Below are positions 45,052 through 56,900 of a DNA stretch of 64,000 nucleotides, piece after piece. The position numbers were made by a program, and so were the translations under genes. Location: positions 28,165 to 92,164 of the IMG/VR virus record IMGVR_UViG_3300033571_022405; one strand, 5' to 3'. A model generated the notes under the pieces. The model saw only the letters and a list, made by a program, of their open reading frames with translations. It did no database searches and had not been told where the DNA came from. The DNA is from a virus. Numbering within the stretch: the stretch's first letter is position 1; each line of letters begins with the position of its first letter.

Positions 45052-45984
45052 TTACCATGGGTTATGAGCAAGACGCCTCCAACTATTGCCAGAAATGCAT
45101 ATGTATAGGTATGAATTATCGAAACAGATTTCTCCACTAGCTCCAGGGGCGTTACCTGACGTTACGGTTTTGTATGGGATCTTGGGTTCGCCCAGAATAT
45201 CTGTCCAATTGTGAGTGTGATATAGATTAGCATATTGACCTACTGGTTGTGGCGTATATAGCAATGCTCCTGTGATATCCGTAAATGTAAGATCTATAGC
45301 GCCAGACCTATTATTAAAAGATAGTACTCCACTATTACCCAAAGAATCTATAGTGATAGTATTACTAAAATTATCATAATATACATTAGTATACCCACTG
45401 CCGACTATGTTTAAAGGAACATTGCTAGGATAACTAATAGTTGTATTAAAACCGTCGCCAATTAATAAATTATGAATATGTGAACTAGTAGCATAACTAC
45501 CCGATGGTTGTTTACTATTTAAAGTATCAGACAGCCCACTAATTTGAGAAATAATATGAGAATGACCAACAACAGAATAATTACCAGATGGCTGAGGAGT
45601 ATATCCAAAAGCATTAAAGAAATTAGTAGGAGTCAATATACTAGAACTAGATTGACTATTAATAATCACACATCTTTGGTCATAGTCATAAAGAACATTT
45701 GTGTCGCCTGACCCAATTATATTAAAAGTTTCAGAGCTAGACAGGTTGATGTCTAGTCTATTAGACACCTTATCTCCTATAACCAGCATTACCGTAGGAT
45801 CGTCTATATAGTCTTGAGGAATAGTAATATATCCTAAATTAGACCAAGTGTCTACTCCGTTGCCTATTTTAATTTGTCTAGAATTAATCTCGTATCCAGG
45901 TTCTCCTAGTCCTAGGATTGGATTACTATTATTCCATCCGCTGGTATCGTCTCTTCGGATTCTTATTCTAGAATAATCGCTCAT
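45052..45984 (-). CDS. Tail fibre-like protein with Mtd_N-like N-terminal domain
   Basis: A 310-residue protein. Residues 1-55 (RIRIRRDDTSGWNNSNPILG, then LGEPGYE and KIGNGVDTWSNLGYI) match the small N-terminal domain of the Bordetella phage tropism determinant Mtd and many other fibres: NP-x-LxxGEPGYE...KIGNGxxxWxxLxY. Two copies of a module follow: an NIIGSGDTNVLYDYDQRCVII-type strand pair followed by GYTPQPSGNY-x-x-x-GHSH. The C-terminus (GEICFDNSYLYICISGNSWRRL) is a compact beta end domain. It starts in an ATGA overlap with the preceding fibre gene. A trimeric fibre is inferred. Confidence 0.7.
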   Translation of the reverse strand: MSDYSRIRIRRDDTSGWNNSNPILGLGEPGYEINSRQIKIGNGVDTWSNLGYITIPQDYIDDPTVMLVIGDKVSNRLDINLSSSETFNIIGSGDTNVLYDYDQRCVIINSQSSSSILTPTNFFNAFGYTPQPSGNYSVVGHSHIISQISGLSDTLNSKQPSGSYATSSHIHNLLIGDGFNTTISYPSNVPLNIVGSGYTNVYYDNFSNTITIDSLGNSGVLSFNNRSGAIDLTFTDITGALLYTPQPVGQYANLYHTHNWTDILGEPKIPYKTVTSGNAPGASGEICFDNSYLYICISGNSWRRLAHNPW

Positions 45985-48320
45985 AACTTTTTAACTCCAA
46001 AAGCCATGCCGCTGATCTCTGATACTCTCCAGTTTTTATTAGTAGCAGGATTAATAAAAGAATAGTATTGGAATGTTTTATATGAAGACTGAGTGACATT
46101 ATGGACAGGGCCCAAATTAGCGAAATAATCTGTTGGCAAAAAGACACTAGATGGAGGAGTAAAATTGGAACTATATATATTTTTACCTAAAGAAATCCTG
46201 TAGTTATCTATATAACCGCTAGCTTGAGCAATGAATAATCCGGACGTTTCTGAAGTATCTTGAGATATTATATATCCATAGTTAGTGCCTATATTATTTA
46301 GTGAAGAAGTAAAAGGCGATGAAAAAGAGGTCATATTAAAACTAGTACTAGATGGCAATCCACTATATTGAATAATAGACAAAGGACTATTTAAGCAAGG
46401 AAACGTTGTAGAGCTACATTCTTGGTAATTTTTTTCAAAACCTATCATCATATGTCCAGTATTGGCCTGGCCATTCAAATAACACACTATAGAATTATCG
46501 GTGTTTCTGCATAATGCTATATGATTCCAATTGTTTGGAGATAGTCCATTATTAGCCAATAATAATTTGACGCCACTCATTTTGACAGTTGTATTATTAA
46601 TGCTACGAATTTGTTCTATATTGACTGAATTAGGAGTTAATAAAAACTGAAAACAACTTGGTCTAATTGAGTAGGTCCAATATGCACCAGTATCAACGCT
46701 ACTGTCTTTATTAGCTCCTCCTAATAATGTAAAATTATTCGGTATATTATTTCCATAAAACCATGTTTCTAAAGTAAAAACATTATTATTAAAAAAGGGA
46801 TGATTGAATCTTAAACTAGATGAGTCATTTGGAAAGAAAAAACTACTGTCTCCATTTCTAATAATGTCTCTAGAGGCGACACAGCCAGAATTAACCAAGC
46901 TGCGAGCATAAACTGATTCATCCGTAATAGTATCATCATCATTTTTATCTTTACCAAATTCATTTAATATTAGCGTATCATATTGCAGTATATTGCTAAG
47001 GCTGTTCATTCCTGTGGCAAAAACATTTATAAACTGAGTATCTAATGATTCTTTGCGAGCAACATTATATACTTTAATTCCTCCGATACCATCGGGCAGA
47101 GTGGATAGATTTGTAAATTTTGAAAATCCTAGAGCTGCGACATTACCACTGTCTATTGTTTCAATATATCCGATATCTCCATCGTTAGTATATAAAGCAC
47201 TCTGAGTTTTTTGAATAATATTACCCGTGGTAACGTTAGAGGTCCACTGAAATAATCCTGAGCCAGCACTCGCGTCTGGCTTATAACTAATAATTTTACT
47301 AGATGGACCCAGCCAACTATTCGGCAAATTACCACTATTATCTATTAAAACTATATCATCTAAAAATATCCATTGATTATCTGTATCATATGTAGATTTG
47401 GCTCCCTGACAATCTACAACATTACCAATATAGCTATTATAAGCCATTCTATTATAAATTCTAAAATTATCAAAAAATAAATCTCCCGAGCCTATAATTT
47501 GGTTAGACCAGTTAGATTTTACAATATTTATATCTTCATTAATTACTGGAGCATCTACGCCGTCTACCTTTAAATTAAATAATCCACTATTATTTATAGC
47601 GCCATCTAATAAAAATTCTAAATGAATATATCCTTTATTAAGAATACTTCCGCAGAATCCTCCTAGATCCTGAAAACCTCTAGTAATATTCAATATATTG
47701 TGTGTGGATTGTCTATTAGCCAAATCATAGTTCTGTATACCCGGTATATTTAAATCGTATGTCCCTAATGAATTATTATTATAAATCGCCTCTATTCCCA
47801 AGGTTTCTCTTACTCCATTTAATTGTGGTAAAAAATTTCCAGTAATTCTTACCATATTAAATGTTAAAATTTCATTATTGCCACTACAAAAACTTAAAAA
47901 TTTATTTCTATAAGGATATGCAGAATGAACAGAAGAATTATTTTCTAAGCCATATACCTTCATAGAAAAATATGTTTTGTCTCCAGATGGTAATGGGAAA
48001 CCACTACATCTTATAAATGTGGTGGGCTCTATTGTCCCATCATTATAATTAGGATTATACAAGCATAAATAAGATTTATCTTCGGTATTAAATAATTGTC
48101 CTATTCCATATGCTGGATAACTTACGCTTGGCGGATTAAAACTGCTACCAAAAGGAGAATATCTAGTAGAGTTAATTCCGTCATTGGCAAACTGACCCCA
48201 TGGTAATCTACTAATAAAACCATATTTAGGAAATTGAGCATATTGTGTACTCCAGTAGGCAGAATCAAACCCTTGCAGTGTTATTGCTTGATTAAATCCT
48301 TCAAAAAACAACGTTGACAT
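45981..48320 (-). CDS. Adhesin/fibre protein with LamG-like domain
   Basis: A 779-residue protein. The N-terminal half is beta-rich and contains many aromatic residues (FEGFNQAITLQGFDSAYWST). Residues ~505-700 form a concanavalin/LamG-like domain: FTLETWFYGNNIPNNFTLLG, then NNWNHIALCRNTDNSIVCYLNG and GYIDNYRISLGKNIYSSNFTPP. In LamG-type domains this series (E-x-W-F, W-x-H-[IV]-A-[LV], Y-[LI]-[DN]-G, [IV]-D-x-[IVL]-R[IV]) binds sugars or proteins. CAGGAGAT precedes the start. Glycan binding at the host surface is the likely role, with the virion attachment point unknown. Confidence 0.7.
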   Translation of the reverse strand: MSTLFFEGFNQAITLQGFDSAYWSTQYAQFPKYGFISRLPWGQFANDGINSTRYSPFGSSFNPPSVSYPAYGIGQLFNTEDKSYLCLYNPNYNDGTIEPTTFIRCSGFPLPSGDKTYFSMKVYGLENNSSVHSAYPYRNKFLSFCSGNNEILTFNMVRITGNFLPQLNGVRETLGIEAIYNNNSLGTYDLNIPGIQNYDLANRQSTHNILNITRGFQDLGGFCGSILNKGYIHLEFLLDGAINNSGLFNLKVDGVDAPVINEDINIVKSNWSNQIIGSGDLFFDNFRIYNRMAYNSYIGNVVDCQGAKSTYDTDNQWIFLDDIVLIDNSGNLPNSWLGPSSKIISYKPDASAGSGLFQWTSNVTTGNIIQKTQSALYTNDGDIGYIETIDSGNVAALGFSKFTNLSTLPDGIGGIKVYNVARKESLDTQFINVFATGMNSLSNILQYDTLILNEFGKDKNDDDTITDESVYARSLVNSGCVASRDIIRNGDSSFFFPNDSSSLRFNHPFFNNNVFTLETWFYGNNIPNNFTLLGGANKDSSVDTGAYWTYSIRPSCFQFLLTPNSVNIEQIRSINNTTVKMSGVKLLLANNGLSPNNWNHIALCRNTDNSIVCYLNGQANTGHMMIGFEKNYQECSSTTFPCLNSPLSIIQYSGLPSSTSFNMTSFSSPFTSSLNNIGTNYGYIISQDTSETSGLFIAQASGYIDNYRISLGKNIYSSNFTPPSSVFLPTDYFANLGPVHNVTQSSYKTFQYYSFINPATNKNWRVSEISGMAFGVKKL

Positions 48321-48355
48321 ATAAAATCTCCTGGTTCATAGTATATTACCCCGTT

Positions 48356-49750
48356 TTAGCAATTGCACTCTTTTGTTAGGGTATATTCTGCTGGTGTAAA
48401 ATTATTCTTGTACTTAGCGGCTTTAGACATAATTAATTGGTCAATATATCCACCAAATCCTTGTGATGATCTGGTACCTTCATAGTACATATCTCCTATA
48501 TTGGCTCCAATGTTTATATGTAAACCAGACAAATTCATCGGTACACTAGAATTAATCGTATTACCACTAGCTATACCATTAATATAAAGTTTAATAATAT
48601 TGTTATACCTAATAACAGATAAGTGGGTCCAGTCATTTGTGGGCAAATTAACATTATTCGCAGTAATCTGTTGATTACTATTTATATATTGTTCAGCATC
48701 AAAATCATAAAAACTCAGATTCCATTCAAATTTAATACTATTATTAAGTCTATACAACTTAAGATAGTTGTCTGTAGTATATTCTGCACCAAAGTCTGGG
48801 GTTGGATTTCTAATTATAAACAAAGTATCATTAATAATACTTGTTAATGGCTTTACAAACATTTCAATAGTAAAGTCTCCGCTTAAATTCCAATTAATAT
48901 TTTGATTATATCCAATTTCTAAATGAGGATATTCGTCAACATACATGGGATATTCTTCGGACGAATAAGGAGATAATACAGAATGTGGTTGGCCGTCTAA
49001 AAATAGGCTGGATCCACCATATTTATAAGAAGATGATGTTATAGAAAGAGAGCTGGGTTCCTGATATAGACCACTAACAGTACCACTAACACAAGACTTA
49101 TCTAGGTAATCGATATCCAAAGGTAGATAAGATAATAAAGTACAATATCTACTATCTCCTGGAGAAGGATTAACTATATTACTATAACCATAATCTCCTG
49201 TGCCTATACTATTAATTGCTGCTACTCTAAATTGGTAATTAACTCCATTAACAAGCTGGTCAATATAAACCCCAGTAACCGCAGATACTGGATCATCAAA
49301 GTTTTCCCAAGGGGAAAACCCACCAACTCCACTAATCGAATATTGTATGTGATAGTCTGTAATCGAAGACCTATTATCATAGGGCCTATTCCATGATAAA
49401 TCAACAGTACTGTCTCCAGCAAGGGCATAAACATTAGTTGGAATTTCTGGCGCTTCTGGGGGAGGGTTATAATATAGTGCATCTATATTTAGATAACTAT
49501 TCTTAAGTTTAGCATCCGGTATACTAAATAGTAGCGTATCAAAATTTACATAAGATGCTCGTAACGGTCCTACGGTAAATGGTAAATCATACATCAAGGC
49601 GTCTAAAGATAAATATGTTGATACTGCTGTTTTAGAGGGAATTTTAAAATAAAGAATATCCTGATTTAAATAGGTGCTACGCATCCTGTACCAGCTTTTA
49701 TCTTTAACAAGATGAGATGCTACTCCTCCATAAAATGGTGGTAAGATCAT
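48356..49750 (-). CDS. Adhesin with four short repeats, FN3 and LamG domains
   Basis: A 464-residue protein. Residues 24-97 hold four ~19-residue repeats of consensus S-x-Y-[LV]-x-x-D-x-L-x-[YF]-x-[IL]-P (such as STYLNQDILYFKIP and ASYVNFDTLLFSIP). Residues ~100-193 are a fibronectin type III domain (PTNVYALAGDSTVDLSWNRP, then YQFRVAAINSIGTGDYGYSN). Residues ~230-460 are LamG-like (FTIEMFVKPL, DWTHLSVIRYNNIIKLYING, GGYIDQLIMSKAAKY). FN3 and LamG are common in phage adhesins that touch carbohydrate. AAGGA lies 11 bases before the start. The repeated N-terminal part could be the virion-binding end or a spacer. Confidence 0.75.
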   Translation of the reverse strand: MILPPFYGGVASHLVKDKSWYRMRSTYLNQDILYFKIPSKTAVSTYLSLDALMYDLPFTVGPLRASYVNFDTLLFSIPDAKLKNSYLNIDALYYNPPPEAPEIPTNVYALAGDSTVDLSWNRPYDNRSSITDYHIQYSISGVGGFSPWENFDDPVSAVTGVYIDQLVNGVNYQFRVAAINSIGTGDYGYSNIVNPSPGDSRYCTLLSYLPLDIDYLDKSCVSGTVSGLYQEPSSLSITSSSYKYGGSSLFLDGQPHSVLSPYSSEEYPMYVDEYPHLEIGYNQNINWNLSGDFTIEMFVKPLTSIINDTLFIIRNPTPDFGAEYTTDNYLKLYRLNNSIKFEWNLSFYDFDAEQYINSNQQITANNVNLPTNDWTHLSVIRYNNIIKLYINGIASGNTINSSVPMNLSGLHINIGANIGDMYYEGTRSSQGFGGYIDQLIMSKAAKYKNNFTPAEYTLTKECNC

Positions 49751-49761
49751 ATGGTTCGTCC

Positions 49762-50907
49762 TTATGAATAATTAGCTGTCGTGGTATCTCCAGATAAAAT
49801 AATAGTATTATTAGCTGTTTTAACAACTGTTGCTACAGAATACTTTCCTACTAATTTAGTATGTCCTAATCTATTATAGATAGAATCTTGGAATCTTATC
49901 TGTCCAGACGCCATTTGTACCACTAAACAATTAAAACCTAAAGACAAATTATTATTAAATGTAACATTAATAGGTCCAGTATTATAATTAAAATTTAAAA
50001 CTTTGCCATTATCTGATTGTACTATTTGATATCCGCTAGTATTAATATCTCTTAAAGACGCAGAAAATCTATTTAGTTCTCCGTCTCCTAGTGATTGAGT
50101 GCCTGTAAAACTATTTCCACCATTGATCTTAGCAAAATCCACAGAGCCGCTAGTTGCAATATCTCCTAATCCTAAGGTGAGCCTTTGTGCTTCTGCCGAC
50201 ACGTCATTTATCAGATTTTTACCAGCTTCAGAAATAACTATCGTACCATACTGATCAACACCGGTACCACAAATCAAAGCATTCTGATACATCTGGACAT
50301 TTGACAATTTAGATAATCTAGGATGATATGGTTGAACATCAATCCCCAAATCTAAACCTGTTACACTTATGGTTAAACTATTATAATCTTGATCAGCATA
50401 AGATAATTCTATATAATTACCATTAGATAATAATGCGTCAACTCTATCGTCTACAGCTTCGTTAAAATTAGTAATAGCGTTAGAGGTATGATTATGATTG
50501 ATTGGGGCGTAGTTTTCACTCAAGCTATCAGAATAAATGCTTACTGTATTAGAATTAGCAGCAAATGAAACAGTGGTTCCTCCTGCTCCTATAATATTTA
50601 AGGTTTCATTTTCTACTATTTCAATTGGCCCAACCAATAGTTTGGTCAATCCGCTTCCGGGCAAACCTCGTTCCCCACTAGGTCCTGGTGGTCCTGATGG
50701 GCCTTGCGGTCCTTCTAAGCCTCGACTACCGCTTGGTCCCGTTAATCCTGTTAATCCTCTTTCTATATAGACTACTCCTACAGTATTATCAAAACCGTCA
50801 TTAATGTTTAAATTAGTAGTTATAACTCCAGACGAATCAGAGCCATCTATGGACTGATTAATAACTAATAGTTTATTTTGACTTGGAGTAATATTGATAG
50901 TAGCCAT
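49762..50907 (-). CDS. Collagen-like tail fibre
   Basis: A 381-residue protein. Residues ~12-50 (LLVINQS, GVITTNLNINDGF, YIERG) are similar to the N-terminus of the giant adhesin upstream. Residues 51-86 are 12 Gly-X-Y triplets (GPQGPSGPPGPSGERGLPG), a short collagen-like trimer. A NIIGAGGTTVSF module, also found in the Mtd_N-like fibre, follows with an NHNHTSNAI segment. The C-terminal part (IRFQDSIYNRLGHTKLVGKYSVATVVK) resembles the end domain of many phage fibres. No clear Shine-Dalgarno is visible. Trimerisation via collagen is a known property of such fibres; the target is unknown. Confidence 0.75.
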   Translation of the reverse strand: MATINITPSQNKLLVINQSIDGSDSSGVITTNLNINDGFDNTVGVVYIERGLTGLTGPSGSRGLEGPQGPSGPPGPSGERGLPGSGLTKLLVGPIEIVENETLNIIGAGGTTVSFAANSNTVSIYSDSLSENYAPINHNHTSNAITNFNEAVDDRVDALLSNGNYIELSYADQDYNSLTISVTGLDLGIDVQPYHPRLSKLSNVQMYQNALICGTGVDQYGTIVISEAGKNLINDVSAEAQRLTLGLGDIATSGSVDFAKINGGNSFTGTQSLGDGELNRFSASLRDINTSGYQIVQSDNGKVLNFNYNTGPINVTFNNNLSLGFNCLVVQMASGQIRFQDSIYNRLGHTKLVGKYSVATVVKTANNTIILSGDTTTANYS

Positions 50908-50927
50908 GTTATTTGATAAATTTAAGG

Positions 50928-53900
50928 TTAATTAAAATATATAGTTTTAGTATCCATTCCTGTTTTATCATATACTTTTAAGGTTGCTTGGGTAACTTCA
51001 GACCAACTATAGTTTACTGTGTTATTATTATTTAAGGTTACTATTAGTCTATCGTTTACTTGATTATAACCATCTCTCATTCCGGTAGATAACACTCTAG
51101 TAAATTGACAGAAACTATCATTAATTGTTACTTCTGGTAAGTAATCGTATACTGGTCTTTGTCCACCCTCTATTTCAAAACTAAATGACCATACTCCATT
51201 ATTCTTAATAATACCAGAATTTATAGTTTGTGCGGATAATATGATAGAAGGACTTTTATTGATATATAAAGGATAATCTATAACATTAATTTTAGACTTA
51301 AGACTTGTGCCAGAAAATACTGGCAATCCCGTATTCTCTGATGTAATGATACGATACCAATAATCTTTATATAATCCATCAGGAATACCGGTGATAGCAG
51401 CAGCCCATTGTCCGTCATTAACATATGATGGTGGACCAATATTAATTTCATTATATATATTTTTACGGATATAGCACGAGTCGCCTATAGAAAGCCCACT
51501 AAATACTGTGCTCGGATTGCTGTCCGATAGTGTGGCTACTATTGTAGAACTATCTCCAGATATTATAGATAATTTACCGGCACTGTATAACAAACGATTT
51601 TCTGTGGATGTCTTTATATCAAGACCAATATCAACATAGTCACCATTTTCAAAAAATACATTGTTATGAGATATAAAAATTTTGTCACTTACAATATTAA
51701 CAATACTAGCTTTACCTTCTATTTCTACTGGTCCGTTCACAGGCTGTTGTCTACTTGGGAACACAGATAATATAACTGTATCAATAAAATTACTAGGTAG
51801 AGTAATACCAGTGCCAGGAATAATATTGTCAGGAAAATTAATAAATATTTTATTATTTGGATAGAAAGTGCCGGTAGGGATATTAACCACAATACCTACG
51901 GAATTAATACCTGGACTATAGCTATAGGTGGTATTCATCTTTTTGTTAAGGTCTTTTTGGACTATACCAGAAATTAATGGAGCATAATTATTGAGTGTCC
52001 AAGGAGTACCATTTGATAAAGAGTAGTAGGGCGTAGCTGCATAATTGCCACTCCAAGGAATATATCCGCCCAAACACTTAAGAACATATCCAGTTACAGA
52101 TACTCCACTCATAGCATTAATTGTATTGCCTATACCAGTTGCTATAATTGGTGGGAAGCTAGACTGATTAGGAATTTCATCCCTGTCTCCTGCTTTATGT
52201 ATCCAAAAATATTCATTCTCTGCATATGACATACTATTATAAAGATAAGTCGGGAAATTATCTGGATTATTCCAAAGTTTAATAGATAAAACAGATCCGC
52301 TATTAAGAGAATTATTAAATACAATTGCTTGACCACCACCTGCCGATGGGGTGGAAGTACTAACAGAGCCATTAAGTATTCCGGTGTTTGTGGTACAATT
52401 TTTGAGTAAATAATTAACTCCAACGGAACGATAATTTTCTGCTCTATTTTTTTCAAACTCAGAATTGCCGTAAACAACCCTGCTTAATACCGAATATGCT
52501 TGGTTGTTATAAGAAAATGGCGCAAAAGTGGCTGCTGGTGGAGGATCTGTAAGTTCCACAGAAGGCCTGGGTAATACTATGCCACTAATACGATAATACC
52601 CTGTCTCCCAACAAGTAGATGTTTTAACGGTATAAACGCTAGGATAATTACTATATTCAGGTATAGCAGATAGGGTAAGTCCTGATAGCTTGGAATCAGA
52701 ACTAATGAAAGCTCCAGAAGTAGGTATAGAAGCCACAAATGATGGCATTAATCTTCCAAAAATACCATATCCATCATCATTAGATATATTTTTATATTTG
52801 AAAGAACCACAGCCCAAAATACCATTGCTACTAATCGTGTCTACAGAACCCTGAAATCTATGCAGTTCTCTGGTATTGATACTATCATATATAGCTCTAA
52901 CTAATACGCCGCTACCGGTGGTAAAGGTGTGTCCTACAGCATTTATATAAGCTTGATTACCCGTTGTCTTGACAAAATATTCACCATTAAACGGATTATT
53001 ACTATTGTTATCAAACTCTAAATATATCTGATTATTTGCGGCTAAACCATATTTACTATTAGTAATATAAACTTTAGAATCACCAGCTAAATAATCTCCT
53101 CCACTATAAGCGAATATGGATCTTAAACATTGATTATGAGGCAGTCGGCTGGTGCATAATAGTGATGAAGGATGAGGTTCGGGCTTATAAGTTAATACAT
53201 TGCCATATTGGTTGTAATCCACTGGTGCTGTTCCCGAAAGATTAACCGTATTAGTCGGCTGATTAGGTTGTCTATCCGCCCTTTTAGTAAACGTAGGACC
53301 AATATTATCAAAATAAACAGTATAACTAATAGGAGACGGAGGATTAGCTGTAGAGGTATCTGTAAATTTAAATGTTTTAGTCTCAAACTTATTTCTTGCA
53401 TCATAAACAGTTAGATGTAATTTTTCATTATATTCTCCGCCACTAGCAAATGCTAGAGGTTCTCCGAAGATTGTGAGTGTGCCGCTGGACAAATTATTCC
53501 ATGGAGGAGCAAGAATACCAGGGAAATTAATAGTATAATTTAGACCCGATGGTAATTGACCACTGACCATCCAGCCGGTCAAACCAGTAGGTATGGGACA
53601 CGTCTCTCTATTTTTTGTACCAAATTTAAATACTTTATTTATAGAGCTATTATTACAAAGAGGGATTAATCTAATTGGGTCTTCATCTTCTTGTCCCGGG
53701 TTATTAATAATTTGTGGCTTAGGATGAGCAAGTCCGGCAGACTCTAAAGATAAATATTCAATAGCAGAAGTCTTAAAGTCTACATCTAAATATAAATTTT
53801 GAGTAGTGTCTGTATCAATAGCTGTTACAGTAAAGGGTTTCAAGCCCTGCTGTCCGCATAGAGGCAAGCCCTCGAATTGAAAATCCCATCGCTTTGCACC

Positions 53901-56900
53901 GGCGTTCCATCCTCGTGACTTGAGACATGAATTTTGCTGTACTAAAGGTGTCTTAGGATCAAAACCAGAACAAGCAGAAGGCATACCGGATAAAAGAATT
54001 GTGGGCGGATAATTTGGATTTTCTAATCCTCCGACAGTACTAAAAGAGATAGACCATGATGATCCTTCTGTAACCTGATAACTTGGTGTAGTTAAATTAA
54101 TGATTCGAAATGGGAGAGATGTGATAGAATTAGAATCTAGCTCAATTAAACTAAGCTTACCTACTGCCTGTATTTTGTCTGATGCTATGCCTTTACATCT
54201 AACAATTAAGCTAGAATATTGATTGTCAGATAACAATGTATTAATATTAGATAAGCTAAGATCCACATTCCATTTTTCAGTAATCGGAGATCCAGAATAG
54301 CTATACTCCCATAATCTTAAGTCGTAATCATATTTATTATGATATCTATTTAAAGAAACTGTATTTTCTTTTAGGTTCCCAGGAAAAGAAACTGGTGGAG
54401 GCTGATCTAAAGCGCCTCCAAATTGTTTAATATCTACATTCGACACATAGGCATTATTTGGTGTGCTATATACAAGATTTCTTAAGTTGTCTAAATATGG
54501 AGTTTGTACAAAATTTAATCTAATATATCCCGTAGCAAAAGATACATTATCCTCAGCATAAATTTTTAATGTGTGCAAGCCCAGATTTCTGGTATATTCA
54601 CCAAAAATATCTCTTTTAGCCGTAATATTAAAATTCCATTTTTTATTCACATTGTCAAAAGTAGGAACTAAAGTATATTCTAAGGGTTGAGACTCATAAT
54701 TGCCTATATTCGTGAGATTAGCTATTTTGACTTTGGGCGCTACGTCTGACCTATGAGAATACAAGCCATCATCAACTTTAAAATTGATGGACCAAGGCTC
54801 TTCATTATTAAATAAAACCGGCTGGTTGAGCTCTGTGGTGTTAATATTGATATCTCTATACAGAGTAAGATTCACAGGCTTAGAGAGTTGATATCTTTCC
54901 CAATATAATTGATCATTTACATCGTATTTAGGTTGAGATATAGCTATATTAATATTTTTATTGGGATAATAGCCCGGAACACCCGTAACTACTGCTGTGA
55001 CCCTGTATCTTTTAGAAATTGAGCTATATTCTAAAACATGATTAATTCCATAAAAACTACTAGAATCAAACGTAATAGTAGGGCCTACGGCTGAATCAAT
55101 TACTGCTGGAATATGAAATTCAAAAGATGCAGTATTATTACCATAATAAGGGCCGATATTCAAATTTATATTATCAGATAGGTCTTCTAAATTAATACTA
55201 TACGGTAAATCAGAATCTAGTGGTAATACTGTAATTCTTCCAGTTTGTGATGCAAGAGTCTGGTCTGTGATGTAATCTTTAATTGTTAATACAGGATTAA
55301 AAATACCAGTATTATTTCCTACGGGGCCTGTGAAAATTTTAGTTCCTGTGCTATTTGATAAACTATCATTATAAGATGTATAGTCTGATCCTGGGTGTCC
55401 GGTAAGACTAATAACAATACTATTAGCATTTGGTAGATATTTAATATCGAACGGTAATACCCATCCGTTGGAATCATTTTGTACAACAAATCTACCAGAA
55501 GGACTGGAGATCAATGGCAGCACCGTAGTACTCAATACTACTGTATGTTCTGCAGAGCCGCTCTCATCACTAGCTCTAATAATAATAGGTCTGTTGTTAT
55601 ATGTATGGTTTAAATTGCTCAGAACTACGGTTATTAACCACTGCTTATTTAGGGGGTTAAAAATCATATTGTCCGAATCTATAGTATATTCGCCGATACC
55701 ATAAATATTGATACGAGGGGCGCACTTCTTAATCTCTGTGTCCCACTTACCCGAACCATCTTTTAGAGATATTTTTAAATAAATTGTTTTAGTATTAGAC
55801 AATAAATTAATATTACTAGCACTTAAATTTAAATTAGTATATGTTGATCCGCTGTCAAAAGAATATTCTATACTATTAAACTTAATAGTTTCAGGAGACA
55901 AAGAAATAAGTTGCGTATCAATTTGTCCACCAAAAGTAATGTCGTATCCTCCATAATTATTAATATTTTTATTTAAATGAACTAGGTGTTTCCATCTTTT
56001 AGCTTTACTATTATAGCTATCTATGTAATAGTTAACATAATTAGATAAAGTAGCATTACCCTCTTTGATAACTACGCTACCATTAACTCTATCAAATGTG
56101 TTATTTAAATTAGGATTTCTATTGCTTTTAATATTATAATCACTATCTACAATATAAACTAATCCACTACGATTTAAGTAATTAGAATTATATGGTATGT
56201 TAATAGAAATTACAGATGGATTAATTTTTTGAGCCACATAGTAAGAACCATTGATTTCTGCTAAATCATCAGAAAAATCAAAATACAACTTTTTATTAGT
56301 CAGTGCTAATGGACTGATAGAACCAGTTAGAGAATCTGTTATTAGTGTTGTAGGATTTTTACCTAAAGTATTTCTAGATATAGAATCTTCTATACTATCG
56401 AATATTGTATTACTAAAGCCTGTGATACTGATGCATAAATATCCTGATCCACATGAGTTTGAATTATTATTAACAAAATAAATACCGGTCAGTGGAGATT
56501 TAACATACGTCCCCGAAGGGTCAGCTGGCCAAGTAGCGGTACTATCTCCGTGTGTATGATAATAGATATTATTACTAAAAGGAATTGAACAGTTTCCTGA
56601 GGAAACCCCCACAAAAGACACTGTTCCAATCGGAGGAAGTTCAACATCTCTGCTTAGTCCCAAAGGATCAGCATGTCTAAACTCATTTTCTTTCAACAAA
56701 GTATTAGGAGATGATGCTTTAGGAGATATGTTTTTATTGCCACCGAGTGCTATACCAGTTAAAGATGTTTGTCTATTATTTTGATTTAATATTTTAACGT
56801 TTCTACTAATACCAGAAGAATTAAAAATACTAGTAGTGTTCCATTGTAAAATTTTAATTTGGTCGTTATTTTGTAAATAACTGCGTGGTGTAGAAAAATT

